A DNA stretch of 64,000 bases from Eucommia ulmoides (taxonomy: Eukaryota; Streptophyta; Magnoliopsida; Garryales; Eucommiaceae). The notes under the pieces are model-generated. The model ran no database searches. It was not told the DNA's origin and saw nothing but the letters and a program-made list of their open reading frames with translations. Numbering within the stretch: position 1 is the first letter of the stretch; each line of letters starts with the position of its first letter. Of the stretch, positions 23,060 through 35,182 are shown in pieces. Location: the NCBI GenBank assembly GCA_016647705.1, contig CM028330.1:32390649-32454648 (forward strand). Direction: 5' to 3'. The position numbers and the translations under genes are program-made.

Positions 23060-23479
23060 TCCGCCCTGACAACACAACCATATTAGCTAAGGACAACACC
23101 ACATCGATAGCCATATGCCACCACCACATTAGATTTACTACCATGTCACTGTCTACATTAGCTAGCACATCATCTGAAAATTATGCCCATCTTGTAGCCA
23201 TGCTACCGCCACATCATCTATTGTTTCCACCTAACCTGCCACATTAGCTTCTCTCTGCCATATCACTTACTCCCTAAACTCTCTTGGCATTAATCGATTG
23301 GGCCTTTTTTTTTTTTTTACCATTTTTTGACAAGAAATTAGTAGTACCTAGGTTTTTTTAGACCTACTCATTTCTTTTTCAAGGTTCGTTTCGCCATTAG
23401 ATACCCACATAATATATTTTCTATTATATTTGTGTAGATTTTACCTCCATTTAACCTCAGAGAATACATTTTTTCCACC
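23060..23479 (+). other. Leader of copia element C, right part
   Basis: Continues the CA/CCACCACAT-rich leader interrupted at 15958. A T-run at 23307-23320 and pyrimidine-rich sequence lead to the gag start at 23480. Confidence 0.5.
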
Positions 23480-24240
23480 CATGGAAAGATTAGACTCACC
23501 ATATACCATTAAAACTATCCTCAACGAGTCAAACTACATCTTGTGGACTCAAGAGATACCTACATTCTTGCTTGACCAAAAATTGTCGCATATTGTGACT
23601 AAGGACATTAAATTGTCCACCCGAAGAGACACAGAAGATGTTAAAAAATTTATTAAGCGTCTCGAAGACTAGGATAATAAAAAATATCTGATCCTTACAT
23701 GGCCCCGTTCACTATAATCTTATATATCGAAATTCAATTTGGGATCTCCTCGCCCATCATTATTCCAAGGCCGATCTTTCACATCCGTATCAGCTTCTTT
23801 TTACCCTCCACAACATGCGCTAAGAACCTGCGTAGTTTATCAACAATTTCTTATCTCATATGAATGTTGTGTACGATCAGTTAGATCTTTATAAGAAAGT
23901 CTGAAAACATCCCAAAGTTGTCGTTCTTTGCATAAGATACCAAAATAAGATGTATATGATGTAGTTCATGATGGCTCTCATATTAGAATTCGAACATGTT
24001 CGTGCCTCAATACTACATAGAAGTGAGATATCTTGCCTTGACAATGTCATGTTTGATTTACTGAAAGAGAAAACATGTGTTGCAACGAAAGGAAAAATTA
24101 TTGATGTTGCACTTAATGTACCACCTAGCATGTCAAACTCATCGCCACAACCCTAGTATTGAAAATACTGCCATTTTTAAGGATATGGACTACTCAAATG
24201 ACCTTCTCACTTGTGTAAGGTATAAAAAGAAACATGACTT
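23480..24240 (+). pseudogene. Gag of copia element C
   Basis: The reading starts at ATG 23480 (MERLDSPYTIKTILNESNY), followed by L-W-T-Q-E, the copia gag N-terminal pattern 'NYxLWxQ'. The frame meets a TAG at 23670, then shifts. At about 23968-24130 it resumes with FMALILEFEHVRASILHR, typical of the C-terminal half of the UBN2-type gag domain. Near 24210 a CxxC knuckle survives only as TCVRYKKKHDF, with two ligands lost. It would have formed the capsid of element particles. Dead copy with at least two frameshifts and one stop. Confidence 0.7.
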
Positions 24241-24469
24241 CACTTTGCAAACTGACCTAAACTTCCACCTCAATCATCTAGGAGCCAATCAAACAGGAAT
24301 TAGTCTTGCTCTCAAAGTTCTCGTAATGGGTCACACTAAAAATCAAAGAACGCTAGCCCTGTAGTAACTGATGTTTCCCCATCTTCATCTTCATCTTCAA
24401 TCAATTTGAGCCACTTGAAGGGCATGTTGAAACAGGTTAAATCTAATACGAATACCCATACAACCATGT

Positions 24470-24560
24470 TAGTTATCAAAGGTACATCTCAATGGTATTT
24501 TGATTCTCTTTGTTGTAATCAAATGACATCTAATGCCTCTATTTTTCTAAACCTGTGATA
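24470..24560 (+). pseudogene. Protease remnant of copia element C
   Basis: In frame, QWYFDSLCCNQMTSN resembles the copia protease motif WYFDSG..NHMT. The catalytic triplet DSG has become DSL, so it would be inactive. Short and isolated by stops. Confidence 0.6.
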
Positions 24561-24879
24561 AGTATGCACCGATTATTTACACTGCCAATGGAGCAAACAT
24601 GTTAATCAACCCACTGGACATGTTTACACTTCTCATTTATCTTTCCCTGGTTTATATTTAGCCCCCAACCTTACTCGTAATCTCAGACCAGTTGGTCAAT
24701 TATGTACTCTTGGATTTGACATGCATTTATCTTCTATTGGTTGTTGTGTGAAGGATCATCAGGTATAAAAACTTCTTGAGATCGATCATAAAGTCAAATG
24801 CCTCTTTGAGCTCACCAACCTCCACGTCGCATCTCTACCAACATCACATCGCCAATCGGCCGCCTCCATTCTATCACCC

Positions 24880-25500
24880 CACCCTTGGTACTATGACATT
24901 CTTAGTCAGGTCATACTTCATACAATCATCTCAAATCCCTTATTTCTAGTGTCCAGTTAGTTTTACTCCAGCATAAGTGACTTAATTATATTAATTGTCA
25001 ATTTGCAAAATAACCACCTTTACCTTTTAATGATAGTCAATAAGTTTCTCTTGCACCATTTAATCTAGTGCATTCTAATGTGTGGCTTCCTTACTCTCAT
25101 CCAACAATGAATGGTTCTCGATGTTTTATCATAATTGTAGACGACTACTCCTGATATTCATGGTTGTTTCTTATGAAAAATATATCTGAACTACTCCATA
25201 TCTATTCTGATTTCTATTCCATGGTCATAACAAAATTTTCTCAAAATATTAAGATTTTTTGTTTAGATAATGTAATGGAGTACAAGGATCGTGCCTTCTT
25301 CAACTTGCTTCACAAAAATGGCACTCTCTTTCATCACTCGTGTCTTAGCACCTCCAAACAAAATGGACAAGGGGAACACAAACATAGACACATTCTTGCA
25401 CAGTTCTCGTGCCCTCCTCATTTCTTCATCCTATCTTCAACACTTTTGGGATGAGGTCGCTCTAACTACAATATACACTATTAATCGTGTTTTTCGCTAC
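24880..25500 (+). pseudogene. GAG-pre-integrase and integrase core of copia element C
   Basis: At 24890-24960 a decayed pre-integrase segment aligns with that of element B. The core begins near 25070 (HSNVWLPYSH, then FIIIVDDYS with the first catalytic Asp). It continues at 25164-25454 with the block around DNVMEYKDRAFFNL, in which the usual S-D has become L-D. A KQNGQGEHKHRH segment follows, where the usual NGxxERKHRH Glu is shifted. After a frameshift, a copy of 'caacacttttggg.tgag' appears twice (25436 and 25519), indicating a small local duplication. Stops and shifts make it inactive. Confidence 0.75.
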
Positions 25501-26120
25501 AATTGAGCATCCTATCTTGAGCACTTTTGGGGTGAGTCTTCTCTAACCGCATTATACATTATCAATCGTGTTTTTCACTAAAATTAAGCCTCAATCACCA
25601 TATCAACGTCTTTTTTGGTAATCCTCTCACTTACTTTTCTCTCAAAGTTTGGTTGTGTTTAGTTTATTCTTCTCAAACCACATGAACCTAACAAGTTAGA
25701 ACCAAGGTCTCGCCTATGTTGTTGTCTAGGATATGGCATTGAACATGAAGGGTATCAGTGTTGGAACCCCATCTCTAAAACCTTTTGTATCTCTCGCTAT
25801 GTTGTGTTTTGGGAAGATCAAATATTTTCTTCCTTGTGCTCATTTAATACATCATCCATTACTAAGTTTAAATTCTTTATTAATCCATCTCTTGAGTTAT
25901 TCCTTGAGGATGTTTTTCTAGGCATCTCTAAGCTCATTCAAGAACCGCTAGTTGATTGAGACCCTCCAACTTAACTGACCGCCCTTGAAGTTTTCCCTTG
26001 CTGATGATCCTGCCCCAATTCTTTAGGAGACCCAACCTCCCAAGTCATTAGATCACTCATGCTGCTCTAGTAGGGTAACTCATCATCCTTTTTACCAATA
26101 ATAACCCTTATTGATAGAAA
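25500..26120 (+). pseudogene. Integrase C-terminal and linker relic of copia element C
   Basis: Fragments of copia integrase tail are visible, such as the 'sRLCCCLGYGIEHEGY'-like stretch at 25710-25755, but frames change often. The ORF-like piece 25733-25921 is a shadow. No other gene is apparent. Confidence 0.45.
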
Positions 26121-26960
26121 TTAATGGATGAGGAAGTTCATGCCCCAGACAAAACGCACACTTGGAATCTCGTTCACCTTTCCCTAGAAAACCTCATATT
26201 CAATGCAAGTGAATCTTCAAAATCAAAACACTTTTCTAATAATTCCATTGAATGCTATAAAATCTCCTTGTCACTAAAAGATTAACTTAGGATATGGTAT
26301 TGACTACAAAGAGATATTTGCTCTAATGTCTAGACTCAAATAAGTCCATACTCTCTTTTTCGTCATTACCATTCATAAATAGAACTTTTTTTTCCCTTCC
26401 AAATAGATGTCAAGAATGCCTTTCTCAATGACGACCTTGATGAGGAAGCTTACAAGCACAACCCTTCTAGCCTAGCTACTCCACACAAAGTGTATGCCTA
26501 TATCGTGCTCTACATAGTCTCGAACAAGCTCTGCATGCTTGGTTTGCAAAATTCAACAATACCATCCACCAGTTCGGGCTTACATCCAGCGCTCGTGATT
26601 TTACCTTGTTTATTTGTTAAATTGACAATGACATTATACTCATTTTATTGTATGTGGATGACATAATCATTATAGGATATGATTGACGTGAAATCTCCGA
26701 ACTAATTTTTTTTCCTAGTGGTAAATCTGAGATGAAAGATCTTATCATGCTCACCTATTTTCTTGGTCTGGATGTTTCATCTAGTTGAGGTAGATACTTT
26801 ATCTCTAATGCTAAATATGCCTCTAATCGCCTTCTCAAGACTAGTATCACTGACTCACCACTACTAATACTACTCTAGAGTCGAATATCATACTTACTCC
26901 ACGAAATGGTTTCCCCTCTCTTGGATGTCACTTTTTATCATCAACTAGTTGGAAGTTTGA
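26120..26960 (+). pseudogene. Reverse transcriptase of copia element C
   Basis: Visible blocks are FPFQIDVKNAFLNDDLDEE near 26395-26450 (first catalytic Asp) and a clean YVDD box at 26651-26662 followed by IIIIGYD, which holds the two catalytic Asp residues. A thumb-like segment lies at 26740-26800, and a decayed 'VGSLIYLTFTRLYI' type block at 26945-26990. Order and motifs are copia RT. Multiple frameshifts and stops (e.g. after GYD at 26685) show that it is dead. Confidence 0.75.
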
Positions 26961-27129
26961 TATATCTCACATTTACTCGTCTATACATTCTCTATGCCAT
27001 CCATCAGGTCAGTTCTATTGTTCACTCTTTGGACTAGTCATTACTCGGTTGTTCTTTGTATTCTTTGCTATGTCAAAGGCATCTTATTACATATACTTTT
27101 TTTCTTTAACCAGTCTACTCCACCTTACA

Positions 27130-27249
27130 AGCTTATATTTATACCAACTGAGCTAGGGATCCTACCAACAAATGCTCTAACACTGATTATTGTATCTTAT
27201 TGATCTTATTGGGGGACACACTCATTTCCTAGCCACAATAGAAAACAAA
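27130..27249 (+). pseudogene. RNase H start of copia element C, cut by element E
   Basis: The first RNase H block is recognisable in decayed form: A-R-D-P-T-N in place of 'AGDPTDRRST', then D-Y-C-I and G-D-T-L-I-S. The sequence stops at 27249, where the LTR of E begins. The remainder of C should sit after the right LTR of E. Confidence 0.6.
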
Positions 27250-27869
27250 TGGTGCACCCCAGATTTAAATAGTGAAAGAAGTAGAAAATCGGGAAAAGGA
27301 TGAAAACAAGTTTCATCAATTCCTCTCTAAGTCGTCCAAATTCGTTCATTTTTTAAAATGGTTTTTCAAGGGCTTTTCTAGGTGTCGATTTTAAAAAACT
27401 TCTTGGGCTGAGATTTTGTTAAAAACGGAGTCACCACTTAGCATGGGGTTAAATGGTGTGCTAGGTCACTGGGATTTTGAAAATTCATTTTTCCTTTTGA
27501 AATGACCCCATATTTTGACTTCCATTGGTCTATGTACCAGATATATTCTTTAAATTCGGGAGTCGGTTATACTCAGGAAAGGTGTTAGACACCCCAAGAC
27601 ATTTGTTCGAAGACGGTACCTCATTCTAAATAGATATTCACCGTTAAACACTATCCAAGCAATTTTCTTTGATTTACCTAAATAAAATATTTATTTATTT
27701 ATTTTTAAGTTTTTGTTATTTGTATGTACTTTGACATGATTTAATGGAAAACATGTAAATACTGCAGCTACTACTAGTCAGCGACACCCAATAACAGTTT
27801 ATATACCGACAGATATATAAATATGCATGCTATACTAAATGAAATACGAACTAAGACTAAGTTGTTTGG

Positions 27870-28150
27870 TTATACAACCGAACCCGCTTGTGAGTTGCTA
27901 CATATCTCAAATGAAAACCAGGTCATCATGTAGTTTGTTTTGGTTAGGGTAAAGGAAAATGATTATTATTAGATGTGTGACTGAACCCTTTTGGGTTGCT
28001 TACATACTTTGCGTGGTTACCAAAGATCAGGTTAGACGTATTTCATTCTTGTCTTGTTCAAAACTCGATTCATTATTAGAGGCACGACCGAACCCTTACG
28101 GGTTGCCTATGTACTTTGGGTGGTTACCAAAGATCAGGTCAAACGTAGTT
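27870..28150 (+). repeat. Three units of the CCGAACCC..GGGTTGCCTAYGTAY motif
   Basis: Units at about 27877, 27977 and 28086 each read (A)CYGAACCC, a short gap, GGGTTGCYTAYRTAY, and later AAAGATCAGGTY.RACGTA. AACCC and GGGTT can pair as a short hairpin. The same motif appears in the right LTR (55950-56120) and in four places of the interior. Confidence 0.75.
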
Positions 28151-28794
28151 TAGTCTTGTTCTATTTCAAATATGGGTTTGTTTTAGTTAAAAGTTGAGTT
28201 AGTTTAGTTAAGTTTTGGTTGATTATTAGTTAATTTTGACTGAACAAACCTGGATCAGAACCTTGAAACAAACCTTTGATTTTGTCGAGAACCACAAACG
28301 AACTCATTTACTTTGGTTAGTTTAGTGCTTCTGTGTGAGTTGTGAGTTAAAAAGTGAAAATAAATGCCATATATTTATGTCAGTCGTACTCGTAACTAAG
28401 GAAAAAATAAATACGATGTTCTTGGGGAGAATCGTATAGACTATGTACAACTCATGGTGTGAATGGTCATTTTGCTCGAATCTGCAAGCATATTTACCAC
28501 GTGGTTGGATGAGTAAATGTTTTTGAATGTCTAGGCATGTTTTGAATTCTCTTGAATGATTTTTATATGATTTAACCCTAATTTGGTTGTTATGGTTAAG
28601 ATTAGGTGTTTGCTTGATGTTCTTGACAAAATCAAATGCTTATTAGGTTGTTCTTAGGGTTTATTTTATTTTTTACGGGTTTTATGTGTTAATAACATGA
28701 AAGTTAAGTGTATTATTTACAAGATCCTACTATATACAAAACAATATGCACAAAATCAACCAAGAATCATAGGGGGTTTGGTAGAAACATACCT

Positions 28795-28943
28795 ACTTAG
28801 GGGATGTAATTCTCCCTAAGTGTTTACCTCAGTTTCCTTAACCGAGAGTTGGTCGGTGGTTGATCGGTGGTCACAGTTCTTTGAGTTCCTATCCAAGAAC
28901 CTAAGAAGAACAACCTACTTAGGGGATGTAGTCGTCCCTAAGT
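28795..28943 (+). repeat. Two ACTTAGGG..CCCTAAGT hairpins
   Basis: 28795-28821 and 28917-28943 both read ACTTAGGGGATGTARTYSTCCCTAAGT, an 8-bp perfect stem. A third copy is in the right LTR at 56889-56915. Confidence 0.75.
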
Positions 28944-30232
28944 GGCCTACCTCATTTCCTCCTTGGCTAAATTTGATTGGTGATCGTTGATCCTTGAAGT
29001 TCTTATTTTAAGAACTTCAAGAACTCCTTCCACGACTAGATTATGACAGAATAGAGACGTGTTTTTTGAGAAATTCTCTTGAGAGGCCTAGTTCCCGAGA
29101 GAGGTTCTCGAGTTTAGAGTAAGAAGCTAGGTCTTCAAGACTTTGGAAAATGAGAATCCCAACACCCCTATTTATAGGCTGGGGGCCTGTGTATTGGGCA
29201 ATGTCCAGGTAACACCAACCTTTTCCTTGGGAGGTATATGTCCTAGAGGACTTGCTATCTTGTCTTGGTTTGATTTGATTTGGAACGAATTTAGGGGAGA
29301 ATACTAGATTCTCAAATATTTAGTAATCATTGCAAATCATTACCTCTCCACCAATGGCATTCCTTGCACATGGGTGCATTTATGACTTGATGGGATGGAT
29401 CTGATTCGATTTTGAGGCTAACTACCAATTAGATCCAATATTTCGATTTGGTTATCATAAATGCTCCCAGAGTGCATTAAACCTAGTCCTTAGGTGCCAC
29501 TTTGCATTTAATGCAAAATGATGAGTCATGACTTGGAGGCCACACATTTGGTTCATTTCAGAAGGAATCAGGTGAAATTTCTTCGAAACCGTCGGTTGGT
29601 TTTCAAGTTACCTAGTTACAGTTAGATTTTTTTATGAAAATATCTAGATCCTTTGAACCTATCCATTCCATGTCATCCCAAACATTTAATTCTTAATGGG
29701 ATGTGCATTAAATGCTTTACTTCGAGGCTACTCATCCGGTTTGGTTTCGGTAACGGGTCATCACGATTCAAGGCTTTCTGTTGGTTTCTAAGATATTTTG
29801 CTTAAAATATCTAGATACCTTAAACGTGGTCTTAACATGTCATCCCAAGTATTTAATACTTGATCGGATGGGCATTCAATTCTCATTGAATGCCTTACTT
29901 AGGTGGCGAGCCGAATCAGTTTACTTTCGATAATGATTAGTTGTGCCTCAAATATCTTGTCCTCTTCCTTTGCCACTTGGATGGAAACTTATAGGAAGGA
30001 TCATTGGTCATTATAAGTCTTGGTTTGTGGGCCTTAAATGATGGCTAGACCCCTTGATTTCTTGGGCCTAGGGTGTTTTGTCAAGACTACTTGAATTTGG
30101 TAAAAATCCAAGTCAAGCCCAAACCTTAAATCACCTTGTGATTCAGGGATTTGTCATAACATTTCCAATCCTTGATTAAAATTTCTTGGATTTTTTCTTG
30201 GTAGTGTGTGACGTGATATGTATGATAGAAAG

Positions 30233-32343
30233 TGTTTATCCTAAGATTTTGATGAACAATTAAGTGTTGATGTTTTGGTAGAACTAATGGTTTAATTGAG
30301 TGTTTCAGTTAATTAAGTTCTAGTGATGAAAATACAATGACAAATTATGAATGGATGCTAAATGATGATGACAAAGATGATGAAGAATTAAGAGTTTGAA
30401 GAAATTAGGGAAAACAACTCAGGTGAATTTCAACTCTTAATATCCCAATTAGGAACACACACGACACAAAAGTTTTTATTGTTTATGTGTGTTTTGATAA
30501 GATAAAATTATTTGCTCCTATGTGTATATGAAAAGAAATATTTATAATGGATTAAAATTGAATTTAGATATTTAGTAGAGCTTATTTAGAAAAGAAAATG
30601 GTTAAAAGGGCAAAAACATAAATAAGAATGAGTTAAAAATGAGTTCAGAAAAGAGATCCAGTATGCATAAGTCGACTGGTAAGTCGATCGGATAAAATAG
30701 CCTAAACTCTCTGTATCTCTAAGTCAACAGGTAGGTCGACTGATCAAGAGAAATAAAACTCTTTGTATCTTTAAGTTGACAGGTAGGTCAACCGGTGAAG
30801 GTAAATCGAACTCTCTGAATCTCCAAGTTGACAGATAGGTCGACTGATGAACACAACAGCTTTGGTTTGCCTGCATCCTAAATCTAGCAGTCGACTGACC
30901 GGTCGACTGAGGGTGCTGTTTCAGGATATTGAGGATTCCGAATTCATATCTAAAAGTAGCCATTTTTTGTTGGGATTTGTGAGATATTGAAGGGATCTTA
31001 TGATATTTAAGACATGCTTCATCTATTATTTAAATCCTATTAAGTTGGTTCATGAAATTTTAATGTTTCTCAATTTGGTATATAAAATTGTTTATATTCT
31101 AATTAATTGAGATTGAGAAATATTTGAGGGACTTAATTGAGAGATTTAAAAAATGTAATTAAGTGAATTGAACCAAAATGAAGTCATAATGATATATGGG
31201 GTCTAAGAGAGCATTTAAGTGTCATGATACATGGGAACTAACCGTTAGAGAGCTGATTTATTTCCTATATATATAGACCTGCGAATTTCATAAATCATTA
31301 ATTAAGAGATCATATTGAGCTGTTCTAAGAGTTATCATACTAAGTTTGTGATCTATTTTAACAGACGATCTTAAATCATTGGCTATTAATCTTTGCTGCT
31401 ACCAGATCTGAAGTAACATCGCTCTATTTATTTTTTCTGTGGATTCCGGGTGAGATATTTCCAATTACTTTCCTTATTGCATTGCTTGTTTAATTTTAGA
31501 AATTAATCTTTAAAAATTGTTTTTGATTCTTTATTGAAGAAAATATTTTATAAACAATTTCTTGAATCTGATTACGTGCTCAATTATTTGCTACCCATTT
31601 TTTGTTTAAAATCAGATTTTCAATCTCACACTTTTCTATCACTTGATTTGGGATATTAATCGAGTTTTAATTTATCAGGGGTGATAGAAGCTTCGAGTGA
31701 GATAATTTGCTTATCAACTTGTGTTGGTGAGTAGTGTGATGGATTAAATACTGTTGGGGGTATTTAATTAAATGGTAGCTAGTTTCAATATTTTCTTGTA
31801 AAGAGATTGAGGTAGTAATTCTTCTTGGATAGAATTGAGTTTTGAGTGAATTTTTTAATGGTTCAATCCTTACTGGGTAAAAGGATATTTGGAGTATTGG
31901 TGAGGTTTTTATTCTTTTGCCTTAGTGTTAAAAAGAATTAGGTTATTCTTTAGCTTGTAAAAAGTAGAGGTTCTTCCTTAGCCTGTGAAAAGGATTTTGT
32001 AAAAGTTGATTATGAGTTTATAAAAGAATCATTGTAAGGATTTGGTTCCTACCTTTAAAGGGATATTGAGTATTAGTGGGTGCGGCTCTCCGTGGGGCTC
32101 GGGGGACTGGATTAGACAAGAGTAGCTTGGTGAGCTAGTATAAATCTCTGGTGTGCTGCAATATTTAATTTGTTTATTTTTTCTGTTTGGTGTGCATTTA
32201 GTTGATTATATAATTCTGCTATGATATAAAGATAATAATTAATTTAGGATTAAAATTAATTATTTGATTTATTGAAGTATTATTCTGATAATTTTTTAAA
32301 TTATTCAATTCACCCCCCTCTTAGGTATTCCACTGGGCCAACA
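30233..32343 (+). repeat. Solo copia LTR of the element-A family, plus orientation (2111 bp)
   Basis: Starts TGTTTATCCTAAGATTTTG and ends CACTGGGCCAACA, the reverse complement of 583-2755. Flanks are GAAAG (30228-30232) and TAAAG (32344-32348), a TSD with one mismatch. No internal region is attached. The GTCGAC-type short repeats are at 30670-30910. Confidence 0.85.
31265..31277 (+). promoter_or_regulatory. TATA box in solo copia LTR
   Basis: CTATATATATAG, about 1.03 kb into the LTR, followed by 'acctgcgaattt'. Likely the LTR core promoter; the sister LTRs keep TATA-like sequence at the same place. Confidence 0.5.
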
Positions 32344-32754
32344 TAAAGAATTATTTTTGGAGTTAAATTTGACAAGATTCAGTGAAAAGTAAATGTTTCA
32401 AAGTTGGGGTGAGGTAACAGAGTTAATTGTTTGAAATGTCTTATGATTTATGGGTAGTAACTAAGATTTATCTATACTAAAGATGATTTTATGAAAATCA
32501 AACCTTAGTAAAGTCATTTTAGACCTCCTTAAATCATGAGAATTTCGATTTTGACCCGAAACTTTTACTTAGATGTATTTTGTCAAATTCATTTTTATTT
32601 TTTTTTGCATTTTTGTCATGTTTTTGGTTGTTTTTGTATATTTTATAGTGTGATCTTATGTAAAAATTCATTCCCTTTAAACTTGAATTTAAATTTTATC
32701 TAAATTTATACTTGATTCGACACTGGCTGGGCAAGACAAAATTCAATGTCTACA

Positions 32755-33300
32755 GTTGTCCTTTTTTTTCATGTGAGTTTACTTGTAATGTCAGAGAAAA
32801 AGACACTAACATTTTGTTCCATAGGCATGAAAATACATGAATTTGAAACTATCCTAAAGGATGGAAACATACCTGATCCTTAAGGATTCAACGAGGATAG
32901 TGATTGGTCACTTCTACCATTGTGTACTTCATATTTTAACGAACAATCAACCTTGGAAGACTATACTGGAAGGATGGTGACGCATCTGATTCATGTCTTT
33001 CTGCACTCTTAGAAGATATAGAAGTACATGATCCTATAGCGCATGGTGAGGACGACACTTTGTATGAGCCCTCCCGATGACTATGTTGCTGTCGTATTGT
33101 ACTGTTGATTACTAGTACATATTTGGTTTCCATGGTTGTATTGGCTGCTATCGTATTTGGTTGCTAATATAGTAATGGTTGCTTAGGATGGTGTTCATAG
33201 TACCTAGCCCTAATATTGTTTCGCTAGATGTCTCACTTAGTATTGTCTCGTAGGCTATGTCGTTTAATAATGTAAATACTATTCCAAATGGATGATGCAC
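32755..33300 (+). other. Start of the interior of element E
   Basis: Follows the putative LTR end. No classical PBS was recognised. A short frame near 32960-33075 reads DGDASDSCLSALLED and on, without a family match. Otherwise no feature. Confidence 0.35.
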
Positions 33301-33693
33301 GGTCACTCCTGTGGGAGGTTGAGAAGATGACACTCAGCCAACTGATTCCTAGTTACGAAGAAGATGACCCTTGGTCAACCGACTCCTGGTTGTAGAGAAG
33401 ATAACACGCGGTCAACTAACTTCTGGTTGTGACTGTACCCAAAGGGTTCTCCTACATATCTCAAATTAATGAGAATTAGGTCGCATGCAGTTCTAGCATG
33501 TAAAGTAAATTCTATTACTACACTATACTACAAAATTAAAATACTGTCTCGTTTAAAAATTAAAATGATGGTTGTCTCACTGGTTGTCTCATTTAATATT
33601 GAAATACTGCTCCTAAAGGATGAAGCGCGATCAATCTTATAGGAGTTAGGAGCATGACGTGGTCAATTATCTCCTAGTTGGGTAGAGGATAAC
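33301..33693 (+). repeat. GGATGACACTCGGTCAATCGTCTCC tandem array, part 1
   Basis: Diverged units of about 35-45 bp such as 'gaagatgacccttggtcaaccgactcctggttg', with one CCGAACCC-type motif unit at 33430-33490. The array is split by the solo LTR at 33694. Confidence 0.75.
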
Positions 33694-34985
33694 TGATAGG
33701 TGTAATTTGTCTATATATTCCCAAGGCAATTTTGGTAGTTTTTGAGTATTTTTATAGCATTTTAATATGTTTTAATATATTTTTATTTGTTTATGTATAA
33801 ACTAGGTGTTTGGGGGCAAAAAAGGGACAAAAACGATTCTTAAACGAGCAAGTCGGTGGAAGAACGATGGAAAAAAATAGCAAAACGGACAATATTCAGA
33901 ACCTGCATCTACTACTACAGCAGTCAAAGTACAGAGAGTTGTTGTATTTCTACCGTTGCAGTGGTCATCCAGCAGTAACCCTACTGATTTCTCCACTGCT
34001 ACAGCTGTCTGACAACAGATCTATTACGATATTTTGAGATATTTTGAATCCTATATATATCCCCTATTCTCCCCCACACACAAGTGAACATTTTGGGAGT
34101 GTTCTTTAGAGCTCCAAGACATACCAAATGAAGAGATCACAAATTCAAGAAGAGGGAACAAGATCGGAGCGGTTTTAGTGAACGTGGATCCGTCCATTCT
34201 TCAGATAGCGACTTTTCTCCTTTGTTTCTCTCTTTATTTCTCGAACCTTTTTGGTATTTGATTATGTTTAGCTTATTTGTTGTTGTATATTTGGTTATGG
34301 CCATGTATAGATAAACATATATTATTTAGGGCTTGATTGACTTCATGAATAAATCAATGTTTTGTTAATGGTTGTTCATGTTTATCCAATTGTGTTTACC
34401 GTTTTATTACAATCTTAATATGATTGTTATGGTATTAGGGTTGATTTTGAGAATACGGGAGGGTTTAAACACAACGTGACAATCTAATGACGCGGGAGGG
34501 CGTTAGAAAGTATGTAATCCATGAGGTTGGGGCGAGACTCATGTGACCAAGTATAGTATAGATGCTCGAGGGAGAATTCGGCGTTAACGTGAAGTCACAT
34601 ATTCATTCACTTTACACTCGGGAGAGGTAGTGAATGAGATTTCAATACCAAGATTGTCAGATAGGATGAATGCCGTTAATGTAAATTAGATTGAAACGAA
34701 CACATTTAAGTGGTTGAAGTTAATCCCTAGGCAATTTACTCCCATTAACGTCAATATTAGTATATTAGATTAATTAATTTAATTAGTTAATTAGTTTAGT
34801 ATATTATTTATAAAACAAAAAGTATAAATTTGAGTCACCTAAATAAAGTTCAGTTATGATAATTGCAGTACTCAACGACCATCTAATCTAATCATATGCA
34901 TACGACAACCCTGACTCTTCTCATTATATTAAAACTTGACCCGTACACTTGCCGTGAAAGTAGTGACGTAATTTACGCGCTACCA
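33694..34985 (+). repeat. Solo Athila-type LTR (1292 bp, TSD ATAAC)
   Basis: Starts TGATAGGTGTAATTTGTC and ends TTTACGCGCTACCA. Perfect 5-bp duplications ATAAC at 33689-33693 and 34986-34990. It shares with the LTRs of D and F the order of leader, 'tttgtttctctctttatttc' and the late region 'cgtgaagtcacatattcattcac', but in place of CCTAGG palindromes it carries CTACTACAGCAG-like repeats at 33905-34015. It is inserted inside the tandem array of E. Confidence 0.9.
34050..34066 (+). promoter_or_regulatory. TATA-like box in solo Athila-type LTR
   Basis: CCTATATATATCCCC about 360 bp into the LTR. The LTR of F has a corresponding TATTTATACCCC. A plausible core promoter. Confidence 0.45.
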
Positions 34986-34990
34986 ATAAC

Positions 34991-35182
34991 ACTTTATCAA
35001 TCATCTCCTGGTTGCGAGGAGGATGACACTCGGTCAATCGTCTCCTAGAGGATGACACTCGGTCAATTGTCTTCCGGTAGTGAGGAGGATAACACTCGGT
35101 CAATCGTTTCCCGGAGGATGACACTCGGTTAATCTTCTTCGAGTAGTGAGAAAGATAACACTTGGTCAATCATCTCCAAGTA
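34991..35182 (+). repeat. GGATGACACTCGGTCAATCGTCTCC array, part 2
   Basis: Four to five units with 'ggaggatgacactcggtcaatcgtctcc' alternating with 'gtagtgagg'. It continues the array broken by the solo LTR. Confidence 0.8.

Larger units (their letters stand above)
15693..27249 (+). mobile_element. Copia LTR retrotransposon C (partial, interrupted by D and by E)
   Basis: Leader at 15693-15958 and 23060-23479, gag at 23480-24240, protease-like segment at about 24480, integrase at 24900-25500, RT at 26100-26900, RNase H start at 27130-27249. This is PR-INT-RT-RH order, so Ty1/copia. Its integrase matches that of element B. Element D sits in the leader. The LTR of E cuts the RNase H, so the remaining C sequence should lie beyond the right edge of the window. 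No LTR of C was recognised here. Confidence 0.75.
27250..32754 (+). repeat. Left LTR of element E, interrupted by a solo copia LTR
   Basis: Starts TGGTGCACCCC and matches 55329-57575 through most of its first 3 kb. Relative to the right LTR it contains about 500 bp more (about 28920-29415) and lacks about 150 bp present at 56345-56505. Without the copia solo LTR (30233-32343) it is about 3.4 kb. The end at 32754 (..GTCTACA) is a best guess. Confidence 0.7.
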
